Below, one piece after another: positions 44,337-53,248 of a stretch of 64,000 nt of DNA. Position numbers and translations under genes: made by a program. The notes below the pieces were generated by a model that saw only the letters and a list, made by a program, of their open reading frames with translations, was not told the DNA's origin and searched no databases. Within the stretch, counting starts at the first letter, position 1; the number at the start of each line of letters is the position of its first letter. This DNA comes from Flavobacterium fluviatile (GTDB lineage Bacteria > Bacteroidota > Bacteroidia > Flavobacteriales > Flavobacteriaceae): positions 141,087 through 205,086 of the forward strand of contig NZ_JAADZW010000004.1 of the NCBI RefSeq assembly GCF_010645065.1. Reading direction: 5' to 3'.

Positions 44337-45077
44337 ATGAAAGGAATTAAAATTATTTTTTGGATTTTTTGGCGTATTTGGTTTTACATTTTAATGGCCA
44401 TTCCAATATTGATTATGCTGCCATTTTTAGTGGCTTCAATTATAACGGAGAGCGGATATCCCTATTTTTTTAAAATGGCCCGCATTTGGGCAAAATTCAT
44501 CCTTTTCGGGATGGGTTTTTATTATAAAGTAGAGCGTCTGCAAAAGCTGGAAAAAGGCAAAAGTTACATGATTGTTGCTAACCATACTTCAATGACGGAT
44601 ATCATGCTGATGCTGGCAATTATAAAAAACCCGTTTGTTTTTGTTGGGAAGAAAGAGTTGGTAAAGATTCCGTTGTTTGGATTTTTCTATAAAAGAACCT
44701 GTATTTTAGTGGATAGAAATTCTTCAAAAAGTAAAAACGAAGTTTTTAAAAGAGCTCAAAACAGATTAAATCAAGGACTTAGCATTTGTATTTTTCCTGA
44801 AGGAGGTGTCCCTGATGATGAATTAGTTTTATTGGATGAATTTAAAGATGGTGCTTTTAGATTGGCAATAGATCATCAGATTCCAATTGTTCCAATCGTT
44901 TTTGCTGATAATAAAGAGCGTTTCTCTTATACTTTTTTAAGCGGAAGTCCCGGTAAGATGAGAGTAAAAATTTTCCCTTTTATTGAAACAAAAGAATTAA
45001 CAGGAGAAGACAGAAAAGATCTTCGTGACCAAACCAGACAATTGATTTACAAAGGATTACTTGAATTTAAGAAGTAA
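44337..45077 (+). CDS. plsC: 1-acyl-sn-glycerol-3-phosphate acyltransferase
   Basis: A 246-residue membrane-bound acyltransferase. An N-terminal hydrophobic segment (about 8-38) precedes the HX4D catalytic motif NHTSMTD (about 81-87). The glycerol-phosphate-binding stretch IFPEGGVPDDE (about 153-163) and the block PIVPIVFADN follow. PlsC adds the second acyl chain to make phosphatidic acid. It is a single gene with its own terminator. Confidence 0.9.
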   Translation: MKGIKIIFWIFWRIWFYILMAIPILIMLPFLVASIITESGYPYFFKMARIWAKFILFGMGFYYKVERLQKLEKGKSYMIVANHTSMTDIMLMLAIIKNPFVFVGKKELVKIPLFGFFYKRTCILVDRNSSKSKNEVFKRAQNRLNQGLSICIFPEGGVPDDELVLLDEFKDGAFRLAIDHQIPIVPIVFADNKERFSYTFLSGSPGKMRVKIFPFIETKELTGEDRKDLRDQTRQLIYKGLLEFKK

Positions 45078-45102
45078 TTTGATGAGATAAAATAAAACAT
45101 TA

Positions 45103-45135
45103 AACCCGGTAAGCTGAAAAGTTTACCGGGTTTTA
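45103..45135 (+). terminator. Terminator after the acyltransferase gene
   Basis: Stem AAACCCGGTAA with TTACCGGGTTT, then T run; probably bidirectional. Confidence 0.82.
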
Positions 45136-45169
45136 ATTTTGAACTAAAACCCCTTTTATATTCAAAATT

Positions 45170-45274
45170 TATCTGTGAATTATTTTTTCTGAAATAAATC
45201 GTAATATTTTTTTAATTTTTGATTTGTTCTTTTTACGATTTTTATTCAACTCGACTTCTTTTTTTTCTTTCATG
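45170..45274 (-). CDS. Possible small basic protein (34 residues)
   Basis: A short open frame starting MKEKKEVELNKNRKKNK and ending in KIIHR. It is very Lys-rich and has no known motif. It lies in a 543-base spacer that holds three terminator-like hairpins, so some transcript probably exists here, but the coding call is weak because this AT-rich DNA yields such frames by chance. Confidence 0.22.
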
Positions 45275-45398
45275 GTGTGAAATATTAAAGTTTATAAAAA
45301 AGAGTTAATCAAACTCCAGTTAACTGTAATAATATAGAGTATTACAAATTAAAATGGTTGCGTAAAAAAAAGAAGAAAAATCTGAAAATAATAAAAAC

Positions 45399-45426
45399 CC
45401 GTTAGTAACCAAACAAAAACTAACGG
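45399..45426. terminator. Orphan terminator-like hairpin in the acyltransferase-recA spacer
   Basis: Stem CCGTTAGT with ACTAACGG, flanked by an A run and a T run. It belongs to no annotated gene, since plsC and recA each have their own terminator. Confidence 0.6.
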
Positions 45427-45564
45427 ATTTTTATTGAAAGATAACCACCAAACTTATTCTAAAAAGTATTGAAAGTATTATGACAACCTTTCAAAGTTTT
45501 TACGTTTATAAAGATGATATAATTCATAAAAGGTTGCTTCATTTTTTTGAATTTTTAAAATAAA

Positions 45565-45590
45565 AAACCCGACATTCAAATGTCGGGTTT
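45565..45590 (-). terminator. Terminator after recA
   Basis: A 10-bp stem (AAACCCGACA and TGTCGGGTTT) with a 6-base loop and A run on the minus-strand downstream side read as T run. Confidence 0.85.
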
Positions 45591-45620
45591 AAAAGAGTCT
45601 GTAACTCAGATTTATAAAGT

Positions 45621-46652
45621 TTAAGCATTAGCCAATTCTTTAATATATTCTTTAATTTTTGTTTCTAATTCATCAGCTAATTCCGGATTATCTTTAATTA
45701 AAGTCTTAACGGCATCACGTCCTTGACCTAATTTAGTATCTCCGTAGCTAAACCATGATCCTGCTTTTTTAATAATATCAAATTCAACAGCCAAATCCAA
45801 TATTTCTCCGGTTTTTGAAACCCCTTCTCCGTACATAATATCAAATTCAGCAGTTTTAAATGGTGGGGCAACTTTGTTTTTTACAATTTTCACTTTAGTT
45901 CTGTTTCCAATAACATTTTCACCATCTTTTATTTGGGCTGAACGACGGATATCCAAACGTACCGAAGCGTAAAATTTCAATGCATTACCACCGGTTGTAG
46001 TTTCAGGATTTCCAAACATTACACCTATTTTTTCCCTCAATTGGTTGATAAAGAAAACGGTACAATTTGTCTTGCTGATAGTCCCGGTAAGTTTTCTTAA
46101 GGCCTGTGACATTAATCGGGCATGAAGACCCATTTTTGAATCTCCCATTTCGCCTTCGATTTCACTTTTTGGAGTCAATGCGGCAACAGAGTCAATAACC
46201 ACAATATCTATTGCGCCAGAACGAATAAGATTTTCGGCAATTTCTAAAGCCTGCTCCCCGTTATCCGGCTGAGAAATAATCAGGTTTTCTATATCTACCC
46301 CTAATTTTTCAGCATAGTTTCTATCGAATGCATGTTCGGCATCAATAAAAGCAGCGATTCCTCCTGCTTTTTGTGCTTCTGCAATTGCATGTAAAGTAAG
46401 AGTGGTTTTACCAGATGATTCCGGACCGTAAATTTCGATAATTCTTCCCTTTGGATATCCGTTTACTCCAAGTGCTAAATCAACACCAAGCGAACCAGAA
46501 GAAATTGTTTCAACTTCTACAATAGCTTTGTCGCCCATTTTCATTACGGTTCCTTTTCCGTAAGTTTTATCTAATTTATCTAGTGTAAGCTGTAACGCTT
46601 TTAATTTGGCATCTTTCTCTGAACTCATCTTTTCTTTTTCTTTTTCTTTCAT
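45621..46652 (-). CDS. recA: Recombinase RecA
   Basis: A 343-residue protein. Walker A is [10 protein letters not shown] (about 75-84), Walker B is [12 protein letters not shown], and loop blocks such as [16 protein letters not shown] and [22 protein letters not shown] are complete. The start may be the ATG at 46652 or the one eight codons later (MSSEKDAK); the A-rich codons between could instead be leader. RecA does strand exchange and SOS induction. An inverted repeat (CTAAATCAG at 46677, CTGATTTAG at 46699) lies in the leader. Confidence 0.96.
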   Translation of the reverse strand: MKEKEKEKMSSEKDAKLKALQLTLDKLDKTYGKGTVMKMGDKAIVEVETISSGSLGVDLALGVNGYPKGRIIEIYGPESSGKTTLTLHAIAEAQKAGGIAAFIDAEHAFDRNYAEKLGVDIENLIISQPDNGEQALEIAENLIRSGAIDIVVIDSVAALTPKSEIEGEMGDSKMGLHARLMSQALRKLTGTISKTNCTVFFINQLREKIGVMFGNPETTTGGNALKFYASVRLDIRRSAQIKDGENVIGNRTKVKIVKNKVAPPFKTAEFDIMYGEGVSKTGEILDLAVEFDIIKKAGSWFSYGDTKLGQGRDAVKTLIKDNPELADELETKIKEYIKELANA

Positions 46653-46793
46653 CTAAAATTTATAACTTTTTTCAAACTAAATCAGATTTAATAACTTCCT
46701 GATTTAGATTTATGTGCGCATGTAATTTTGTAAAAATACTTCTTTTTTTTGAAGTTCATTGCCTCAAATTGTTACAAATTGAGACAATTTATG

Positions 46794-47303
46794 CTATAAA
46801 AATAAAGCCTTTAATTCTGTAGCATCTGATGGTTTTATTTTGCCTGCAAGCAGTAAACTCAATTGTTTACGACGTAATGCTGCATCAAAACGTTGAATTT
46901 CGAGTTCTGTTTCAGGAGTAATAGGCGGTACTTCAACGGGTCTTCCACTATCATCTACTGCTACAAAAGTATAAATGGCTTCGTTGGCTTTGGTTCTGCT
47001 ACCGGATTCACGGTCTTCTACCCAGACATCAATAAAAACCTCCATAGAACTTTTAAAAGATCTGGAAACCTTTGCTTCAATTGTCACAACGGCACCAAGG
47101 GGAATAGCTCTGTTAAAAGCAACATGATTTACTGACGCAGTAACTACAATTCGACGTGAATGTCTTCGGGCAGCAATACTGGCAGCACGATCCATACGCG
47201 CCAATAATTCACCGCCAAAAAGATTATTTAGAGGATTTGTTTCACTGGGTAAAACCAAATCGGTTAATATAGTCAGAGATTCTGAAGGGTGTTTTGGATT
47301 CAT
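46794..47303 (-). CDS. Acyl-CoA thioesterase (hotdog fold)
   Basis: A 169-residue single-hotdog protein. It has the YciA/BFIT-type motif NPLNNLFGGELLARMDRAA (about 22-40; the N and D are catalytic-site residues) and the segment DVWVEDRESGSRTKANEAIYTFVAVD. The family hydrolyses acyl-CoA to free acid and CoA in the cytosol. It is probably cotranscribed with the DoxX and holB genes upstream (gaps 32 and 6 bases). Confidence 0.9.
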   Translation of the reverse strand: MNPKHPSESLTILTDLVLPSETNPLNNLFGGELLARMDRAASIAARRHSRRIVVTASVNHVAFNRAIPLGAVVTIEAKVSRSFKSSMEVFIDVWVEDRESGSRTKANEAIYTFVAVDDSGRPVEVPPITPETELEIQRFDAALRRKQLSLLLAGKIKPSDATELKALFL

Positions 47304-47335
47304 TTTTTTTAAGGTAAAATTTGAAAAATGACTGA

Positions 47336-47719
47336 TTAATTCAGCCAGTAAACCGCCATTACAGCCGGAATAAAGTAAATTACTATAGTTCTCGCCCCAT
47401 CATAATCCTTAGCCAGTCTTTGACCGAAAAGCATCATTAATAAACAGATACAAGAAAAAATGGCGCCGTAAAAACCAAATTCACGACCGCTTTTTGTTAA
47501 TAATTGTATGACACCAACTACGCATAAAATTCCGGAAATTAATTCTAAAATTAAAAGATGAAGAAGCGCAAGAGGAACGCTATTTTTCAGAATTGTTTTA
47601 GCAAAATGTTCTTTAAGCCAGGAAACATTTTCTTTCCAGTAAAAAATTTTCTCATAGCCTGATTGTAAGAAAGTCAGAGCTAAAAAAATCAATAGTAAAG
47701 CAGAAGCAACATTAGTCAT
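47336..47719 (-). CDS. DoxX family membrane protein
   Basis: A 127-residue protein with four membrane helices. The N-terminal FLALTFLQSGYEKIFYWKEN pattern is typical of DoxX-like proteins. Some members sit in thiosulfate or respiratory complexes, but most, like this one, have no known role. It starts 6 bases after the holB stop. Confidence 0.75.
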   Translation of the reverse strand: MTNVASALLLIFLALTFLQSGYEKIFYWKENVSWLKEHFAKTILKNSVPLALLHLLILELISGILCVVGVIQLLTKSGREFGFYGAIFSCICLLMMLFGQRLAKDYDGARTIVIYFIPAVMAVYWLN

Positions 47720-47725
47720 TAAAAA

Positions 47726-48874
47726 TTATTTTTTATGAATTAAACGAGTAAGTTTTATGGATAAATCAGTAAGGATTATTTTTGCATTTCCGTTTCTTTC
47801 AATGTGATACAACGCATCTGAAAGTTCTTTGAAAATGAGATGAATATTGTTTCCGTTTACGAAAGGAGCAAAATTTTCCAGCTTAAATTTATCAACTTTT
47901 GGTTCAATATAAACTAAACCTGGCGCTTCATAATTAAGCAAAAGTGCCTGTCTGAACATTTCGATACAAAACTGAATGAATTTTTTCTGACTTTCTCGTC
48001 CCAAACCCGCAATTTCTTCACTCCATGAAATTAAATCCTGTATAGCCGCAGCATTTCCCTTGGCTCTAAATGCCGCACGAACCCAATTAACAAACCATTG
48101 TTCAAAGGGATATTCAGAATCATCTTCTTTTAATAAGGACATTGCTTTATTAAAATTTCCCTGTGCCTGATGTGCAATTTTTTTAGCTAAGTTACTATTT
48201 ATATTATGTTGAGAAACCAATGCTTCTGCAATTGTCTTTTCCGGCAAACCATTAAAGTGAATTACCTGACAACGTGAGCGTATAGTTTGAATAATATCTT
48301 CTTCATTTTCTGAAATCAGAATAAAAATAGTTTTATCAGATGGTTCTTCTAATAGTTTCAATAATTTATTAGAGGCAGCAATATTCATTTTATCAGCCAT
48401 CCAGATAATCATGATTTTATAACCGCCTTCATATGATTTTAGTGAAAAGGATTTTAAAACTTCCTGGGCATCTTCAACACGAATTTCACCCTGTTTGTTC
48501 TGTACACCCAAAATTTTATACCAGTCAAATAAGCCACCATAAGGCATCTCATGGATAAAGGTACGCCAGTCCTGAATGAAATCTAAACTTTTAGGTTTTG
48601 TTTTAACATCCTCTGTGGTTACGGTTGGATAAATAAAATGCAGATCAGGATGCGAAATATTTTCAAATTTTAGATTGCATGCATCATTTCCGTTTAAATT
48701 TTCGTTACCTGTATTGTTGCATAAAATGTATTGCGCGTAGGCAATAGCGGTAGATAATGTACCACTTCCTTCAGGCCCAATAAATAATTGTGCATGTGGA
48801 ATTCTTCCTGAAGAAGCACTTTTAATTAAGTGGCTTTTAATGTAATCCTGGCCTAAAATTTCTGAAAATTGCAT
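47726..48874 (-). CDS. holB: DNA polymerase III delta' subunit
   Basis: A 382-residue clamp-loader subunit of the AAA+ fold. The P-loop equivalent is FIGPEGSGTLSTA, where the usual Lys is replaced by Thr, so ATP binding is probably lost, as in E. coli delta'. The block MNIAASNKLLKLLEEPSDKTIFILIS is the classic delta'/tau block ending in LLKxLEEP. It helps load the sliding clamp. It heads a short operon with DoxX and the thioesterase. Confidence 0.9.
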   Translation of the reverse strand: MQFSEILGQDYIKSHLIKSASSGRIPHAQLFIGPEGSGTLSTAIAYAQYILCNNTGNENLNGNDACNLKFENISHPDLHFIYPTVTTEDVKTKPKSLDFIQDWRTFIHEMPYGGLFDWYKILGVQNKQGEIRVEDAQEVLKSFSLKSYEGGYKIMIIWMADKMNIAASNKLLKLLEEPSDKTIFILISENEEDIIQTIRSRCQVIHFNGLPEKTIAEALVSQHNINSNLAKKIAHQAQGNFNKAMSLLKEDDSEYPFEQWFVNWVRAAFRAKGNAAAIQDLISWSEEIAGLGRESQKKFIQFCIEMFRQALLLNYEAPGLVYIEPKVDKFKLENFAPFVNGNNIHLIFKELSDALYHIERNGNAKIILTDLSIKLTRLIHKK

Positions 48875-49260
48875 AGAGCAAAGATATAAGAAATTGAGAG
48901 AGTCAAAAACATTATAAATTAAACTTTAATTATTCAATTTAATTTTTATTGGATAGCTTGTTTTTAACTTGATTGTTAATTTTTATTCTGTCAGGTTTTG
49001 TTAATGTTGAGGTTTTTTGCAAGAGATATTAAGATTTTTTTGTTAATATTTTTTCCTAATTAAGGATTAAATCAACTTTTTTTTAGTTTAATATATTGAA
49101 TCAAAAAACAGTTTTTCTATCTATATTTAGATAAAAATCTTACATAAACTGTATTATTGGGAAATTAATTTTAACATATGGGAAGTCCTTATTTTACAGG
49201 TATTTGAATATAATTTTAAGTTTTTTTTAAGTCTTTTTTTTAAAAAAAAAAATATTAAAG
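48875..49260 (+). other. AT-rich spacer between holB and the sprB operon
   Basis: About 390 bases without gene, terminator or recognised site. It is rich in T runs and the word GTTAAT. The two flanking operons diverge here. The sprB operon promoter lies at its right edge. Confidence 0.6.
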
Positions 49261-49290
49261 TTGCAAATTAAGTTAATTTACATATTTTTG
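49261..49290 (+). promoter_or_regulatory. Promoter of the sprB gliding operon
   Basis: TTG at 49261-49263, a 19-base spacer and TATTTTTG at 49283-49290: a full match to the Bacteroidota TTG-N19-TAnnTTTG promoter, 33 bases ahead of the first operon gene. Confidence 0.75.
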
Positions 49291-49323
49291 TTTTCATCAA
49301 CAACAAACTTTTAATAAGAATCT

Positions 49324-49776
49324 ATGAAAGGGAAAATTATTTTTTTAAGTGTATTTTTTTTATTGACTACAGGGGCTGTATCTGCCCAGGCTAAAAATGC
49401 TCCAAAAAGTATTATTAGTACAACAGCTCTTATCCGTAAATATCACGACCAAAAAGAATTAAGTGGTATGCAAAAAGGAGAATTATTGGAGTTATACATT
49501 GAGCGTATCAAAGTACTGGTAAAAACACTTCCTTACATTGCCCTGGTTACCAAACCTGGAGTTACAATGGCGGATTTAGGTATCCCGGACGATAATGAAC
49601 ACAAAAAATCTTTAGAAAATCAGGCTATAGGAACGACTACTTTCTTAGATACTACTGTAGATTTTCAAAGAAAAATGATGCCTTACTCAGACAAGGCGAA
49701 TTTAATTGCAGCAATATTATTTTACGAAGGAACATTGAAATCTTTACATGAATTCAATGAATTGAATGAAATGTAA
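49324..49776 (+). CDS. Exported protein, first gene of the sprB operon
   Basis: A 150-residue protein with a signal peptide (MKGKIIFLSVFFLLTTGAVSAQ). The rest is helical with no recognised motif (blocks ELLELYIERIKVLVKTLPYI and LIAAILFYEGTLKSL). As I recall, the F. johnsoniae sprB operon has seven genes, three small ones before sprC; this would be the first. A long inverted repeat separates it from the next gene. Confidence 0.75.
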   Translation: MKGKIIFLSVFFLLTTGAVSAQAKNAPKSIISTTALIRKYHDQKELSGMQKGELLELYIERIKVLVKTLPYIALVTKPGVTMADLGIPDDNEHKKSLENQAIGTTTFLDTTVDFQRKMMPYSDKANLIAAILFYEGTLKSLHEFNELNEM

Positions 49777-49796
49777 TTTTTTGAAATATTTTTAAA

Positions 49797-49856
49797 ACCC
49801 TTTTTAGAATTTCGTCGTATATGAATTAAAATTCATTAGCGAATTTTAAAAAGGGT
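49797..49856. repeat. Long inverted repeat inside the sprB operon leader region
   Basis: Outer arms ACCCTTTTTAGAATTTCG (49797-49814) and CGAATTTTAAAAAGGGT (49840-49856) pair with one bulge. An inner hairpin ATGAAT/ATTCAT lies within. It sits 20 bases after the first gene and 107 before the second, so an RNA hairpin that controls or processes the operon mRNA is possible; it lacks a T run. Confidence 0.65.
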
Positions 49857-49963
49857 CTTAAAACAACTCGTTTTCGATGTATTCTAATTTTTTTGGAAAC
49901 GCGGGATGAGTTTTTATAATTAACGCATCCCAAATTTATTATTAACCCTAATACCCCCTTATC

Positions 49964-51256
49964 ATGAAAAAATTTACTCAAATTATCTGCGTTCTTTTCA
50001 CAGTTGCAAGTATGAGTGCTCAGCAAGAAAAAGGAATTATGGGCTACAACAATTGGTTGAACAACTGGACCGAATTTAAGCCTAACAAAGTTGAATACAG
50101 TGAAGCTAACCAAATTTTAGCTGGAAACATTTCAACAAATACAAAGTTGCTTAAGAGAAATGTTTATGTTTTACAGGGTAATGTTTATGTAACTAATAAC
50201 GCAGTTTTAACGATTGAACCCGGAACATTAATTATTGGTGATTTCGAAACAAAAGGAACGTTGGTAGTCACAAAAGGTGCATCAATTGTAGCAGACGGTT
50301 TAGAAACAGATCCTATCGTATTCACTTCTAACAGAAGTCAGAAAAAAGCTGGTGACTGGGGAGGAATAGTGATTCTTGGTGATGCTCCAATTAATAAATT
50401 TGGAAATGTTGGTTCTTATAACTTAGATCTTGACCCTACACGCACTACCTACGGTGGTGATAATGCTGCTTCAAGTTCAGGAATTTTAAGATTTGTGAGA
50501 ATCGAATTTGCTGGTAAAAAAGTAAAAGGTGCCGGTAGTTTCAACGGTTTAACTCTTGCAGGTGTTGGAAACAAAACAATTTTAGAAAACATAATGGTTA
50601 GTTATTCTGCAGGAGATTCATTTGGATTTTTTGGAGGAGACCTAAATGCTACTAAATTGGTTTCTTATAAATCTATCAATGATGATTATAAATTTACTCA
50701 GGGCGTGCAATGCCGTTTGCACAATTCTCTTGCAGTAAGATCTTCTTATTTATCAAGTAACAAAGACGGATCGCGTTGTTTAGAAGTTGCTTCATATGAA
50801 AAGAAAAGTGAAACAGATTTTACTAAAAAACAAACTTTAGTTGTAGCATCAAATATAACGATGCTTAATGACAGTGAAAATATTAATGCAGACATTCAGT
50901 CCGGTTTAGTTAAAGAAGCTATCTATATTGCTGAAAACGCCTCTCTTGAAATGAAACGTAGTGTAATTTCAGGTTTTAATCCTGCTGTTTTGTTAGACAG
51001 TAAAATAGAAATTAATAACGACAATCTTAAGAAAATTAAATTTGAAGAAATGTATTTCAACCTGTGTAAAGGAAATATATTTACAGAATTTAATTCTAAC
51101 AATGAAGATTTAGAGAGCTGGTATGGCAATAGCGTGTTCTTTAATGTGTATTCTCAAAGCGACAACAAAGAAACTTTTATAGATATTTTTAATCCAAAAA
51201 AACCAGATTTCAGACTTCAATTAGGAAAAATTACTGCTTCCAGCGGTAATAGATAA
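49964..51256 (+). CDS. Exported beta-helix protein, second gene of the sprB operon
   Basis: A 430-residue protein with a signal peptide (MKKFTQIICVLFTVASMSAQ). Residues about 55-330 are a repetitive beta-helix typical of Bacteroidota surface proteins (NNAVLTIEPGTLIIGDFETKG, then DWGGIVILGDAPINKFG). Most Por/sprB-linked operons carry such a protein. No C-terminal sorting tail is evident. Role in gliding is inferred from the operon only. Confidence 0.75.
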   Translation: MKKFTQIICVLFTVASMSAQQEKGIMGYNNWLNNWTEFKPNKVEYSEANQILAGNISTNTKLLKRNVYVLQGNVYVTNNAVLTIEPGTLIIGDFETKGTLVVTKGASIVADGLETDPIVFTSNRSQKKAGDWGGIVILGDAPINKFGNVGSYNLDLDPTRTTYGGDNAASSSGILRFVRIEFAGKKVKGAGSFNGLTLAGVGNKTILENIMVSYSAGDSFGFFGGDLNATKLVSYKSINDDYKFTQGVQCRLHNSLAVRSSYLSSNKDGSRCLEVASYEKKSETDFTKKQTLVVASNITMLNDSENINADIQSGLVKEAIYIAENASLEMKRSVISGFNPAVLLDSKIEINNDNLKKIKFEEMYFNLCKGNIFTEFNSNNEDLESWYGNSVFFNVYSQSDNKETFIDIFNPKKPDFRLQLGKITASSGNR

Positions 51257-51361
51257 ATAGATTTAGATTTTTATTTCAAAGCGTAAATTTTATTAATAAA
51301 GTCCCCAGACAATTTATGTATACGTCTTAAAGCAGGACCCAAATAAAGATCAAAAAAGAAT

Positions 51362-51784
51362 ATGGCCCCAAGCATTAAAAAGTATTTTATATATACAATA
51401 TTTTTGGTTTCCCCTTTGACATTAAGCTTATATTCTCAAAGCAAAATTGAAAAAACTATAAATTCAAATTTTGTTATTGATAGTGCTGTTACGTTAAAAA
51501 ATTCAAACCAAACAAACGCAATAATTACACCTGTAATTAATTTAGAGTTTTCTAAACAGTTTATAGCGGAGCTATCCATCCCCAAGGATAGCTTTGCTGT
51601 AGAAGCTGTAAGAATTGATGAAGGAAACACAGATGTCAACTCTAAAAATCAATCAAAAAATATCGCTGCGTATTCTGCACTTGCAAAAGATATTATTGAG
51701 AATTATAAATATGATTTTTCTGAAACCTTTATAGATATTTTGTTTTTTGAAGATATAGACTTAGCAAGAATTCGTACTATATGA
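51362..51784 (+). CDS. Small exported protein, third gene of the sprB operon
   Basis: A 140-residue protein with an N-terminal hydrophobic segment (about 8-26, YTIFLVSPLTLSLYSQ). No motif is recognised; the C-terminus is acidic and helical. It starts after a 105-base gap and overlaps sprC by four bases (ATGA), so it is translationally coupled to sprC. Function unknown. Confidence 0.7.
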   Translation: MAPSIKKYFIYTIFLVSPLTLSLYSQSKIEKTINSNFVIDSAVTLKNSNQTNAIITPVINLEFSKQFIAELSIPKDSFAVEAVRIDEGNTDVNSKNQSKNIAAYSALAKDIIENYKYDFSETFIDILFFEDIDLARIRTI

Positions 51785-53247
51785 TGAAAAAAACTACTCT
51801 TTCTCTGATAAAATCATTACTTTTTTTAGGAGTATTTTTCTTTACAGTTTACCAGTCTAATGCCCAGGCTACAATTTCAGCCAGTAAATCTGATTTTGTC
51901 AATATTTGCGCAGGAGAAATAGTAAATGGCAAACCCTTTAATGAGTATTACACAACTTTTACATACAGTGGCTTGCCTGCTGATGTAACTTTTGGTGTTG
52001 AGATATCTGACGAGAATGGTAATTTCTTAGCTACTCCTGCCTTTCTTAATGTAATAGAAGAAACAACAATATCTGCTACGCAAAAAACGATTAAGTTTGC
52101 AATTCCTTTGGAATTAAAGGGATCTGATAATTATAGTTTAAGAATAAAAAGTAGTAATGGTATCAATAGCCAGAGAATAAGAAATTTTGTAAATAGTGAT
52201 ACTTTTTCTATTTTTTATAAAAATTATGCGGATTCATTTTCAATTAATAATCAGGGTCCTAATGCTGCTTTTTGTGGTGGGGGTAGCCTGACACTTTCTA
52301 TTGACAATCCTACACCAGCTGTTAAAGAATCTTCACCTGTAAACTATACGAACCTAAAATACATTTGGTATAAAGATGATGTATTAATTCCAGGACAAAA
52401 CGCTGCAAGTTTAGCAGTCAACACTGCAGGAAATTATTACGCAAAAATTGATTATGGTCCGTGTTCTGATAATAATTACAGTTCCAACCGTGTAAATGTT
52501 ACAAGTATATCCGGATCAGGATCTACAACCACTATTTCATCGAGTTTGGGTAATCCTTTTTGTGCAAATGGAGGTAATACAGTTTTAACTGCAACTTCAG
52601 GAAATAGTTATGTTTGGAAAAAAGATGGTGTGGTAATAAGTGGTGTAACAACCCGTACTTATGCGACTAATGAAGGTGGCGTTTATACAGTTGATGTAAA
52701 TTTTGGAGGATGTACAGCTTCAGGAAGCATTAATTTAATCAGTAATAGCTTTGATGCGAGTATTGATGTTGCTGAAACAACTACTATCGAAGAAGGTGAA
52801 ACATTAAGTGTGACTGTAACAGATGACGCTTCAAGTCCAACTTACGAATGGTATTTGAATGGTAATCTTATTCCAGGGGCAACAGCAGATACTTATTTAG
52901 TTTCTTTTAGAGGAAATTACAGAGTAAAAATTTCTCAGTCAGGAGGGTGTATTTCTTCAAAAGAATTTACTTTTAAAGTTAATGGCCCACCAAGTCTTGC
53001 TACAGTAATTCCAAACGTGATTAAATTAAGCACTTCACCATATTGGAATATTCCAGATGAGTATAGAAATGAAAACACAAAAGTTATAATAATAAGTTCA
53101 AATGGTGAAAAAGTTCTGGATGTGGTCAATTATCAGGGTGATTGGCCACAAACAGGATTAGATATTAAAAATGTAAATCCGGTATATTACTATGTTATTA
53201 AAGGCGATGCAGGTGAAAAAAAAGGATCAATAACGGTGCTAAAATAA
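51781..53247 (+). CDS. sprC: Gliding motility protein SprC
   Basis: A 488-residue protein with a signal peptide (about 1-30). Ig-like beta domains carry paired Cys (for example CAGEIVNGKPF, FCGGGSLTLS and CSDNNYSSNRVNV) over residues about 40-390. The C-terminal 90 residues (PNVIKLSTSPYWNIPDEYRN and GDWPQTGLDIKNVNPVYYYVIKG) form the gliding-motility-associated C-terminal domain, a T9SS type B signal. SprC supports SprB function in F. johnsoniae. The call rests on this domain and on the position directly ahead of sprD and sprB. Confidence 0.82.
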   Translation: MMKKTTLSLIKSLLFLGVFFFTVYQSNAQATISASKSDFVNICAGEIVNGKPFNEYYTTFTYSGLPADVTFGVEISDENGNFLATPAFLNVIEETTISATQKTIKFAIPLELKGSDNYSLRIKSSNGINSQRIRNFVNSDTFSIFYKNYADSFSINNQGPNAAFCGGGSLTLSIDNPTPAVKESSPVNYTNLKYIWYKDDVLIPGQNAASLAVNTAGNYYAKIDYGPCSDNNYSSNRVNVTSISGSGSTTTISSSLGNPFCANGGNTVLTATSGNSYVWKKDGVVISGVTTRTYATNEGGVYTVDVNFGGCTASGSINLISNSFDASIDVAETTTIEEGETLSVTVTDDASSPTYEWYLNGNLIPGATADTYLVSFRGNYRVKISQSGGCISSKEFTFKVNGPPSLATVIPNVIKLSTSPYWNIPDEYRNENTKVIIISSNGEKVLDVVNYQGDWPQTGLDIKNVNPVYYYVIKGDAGEKKGSITVLK

Positions 53248-53248
53248 T

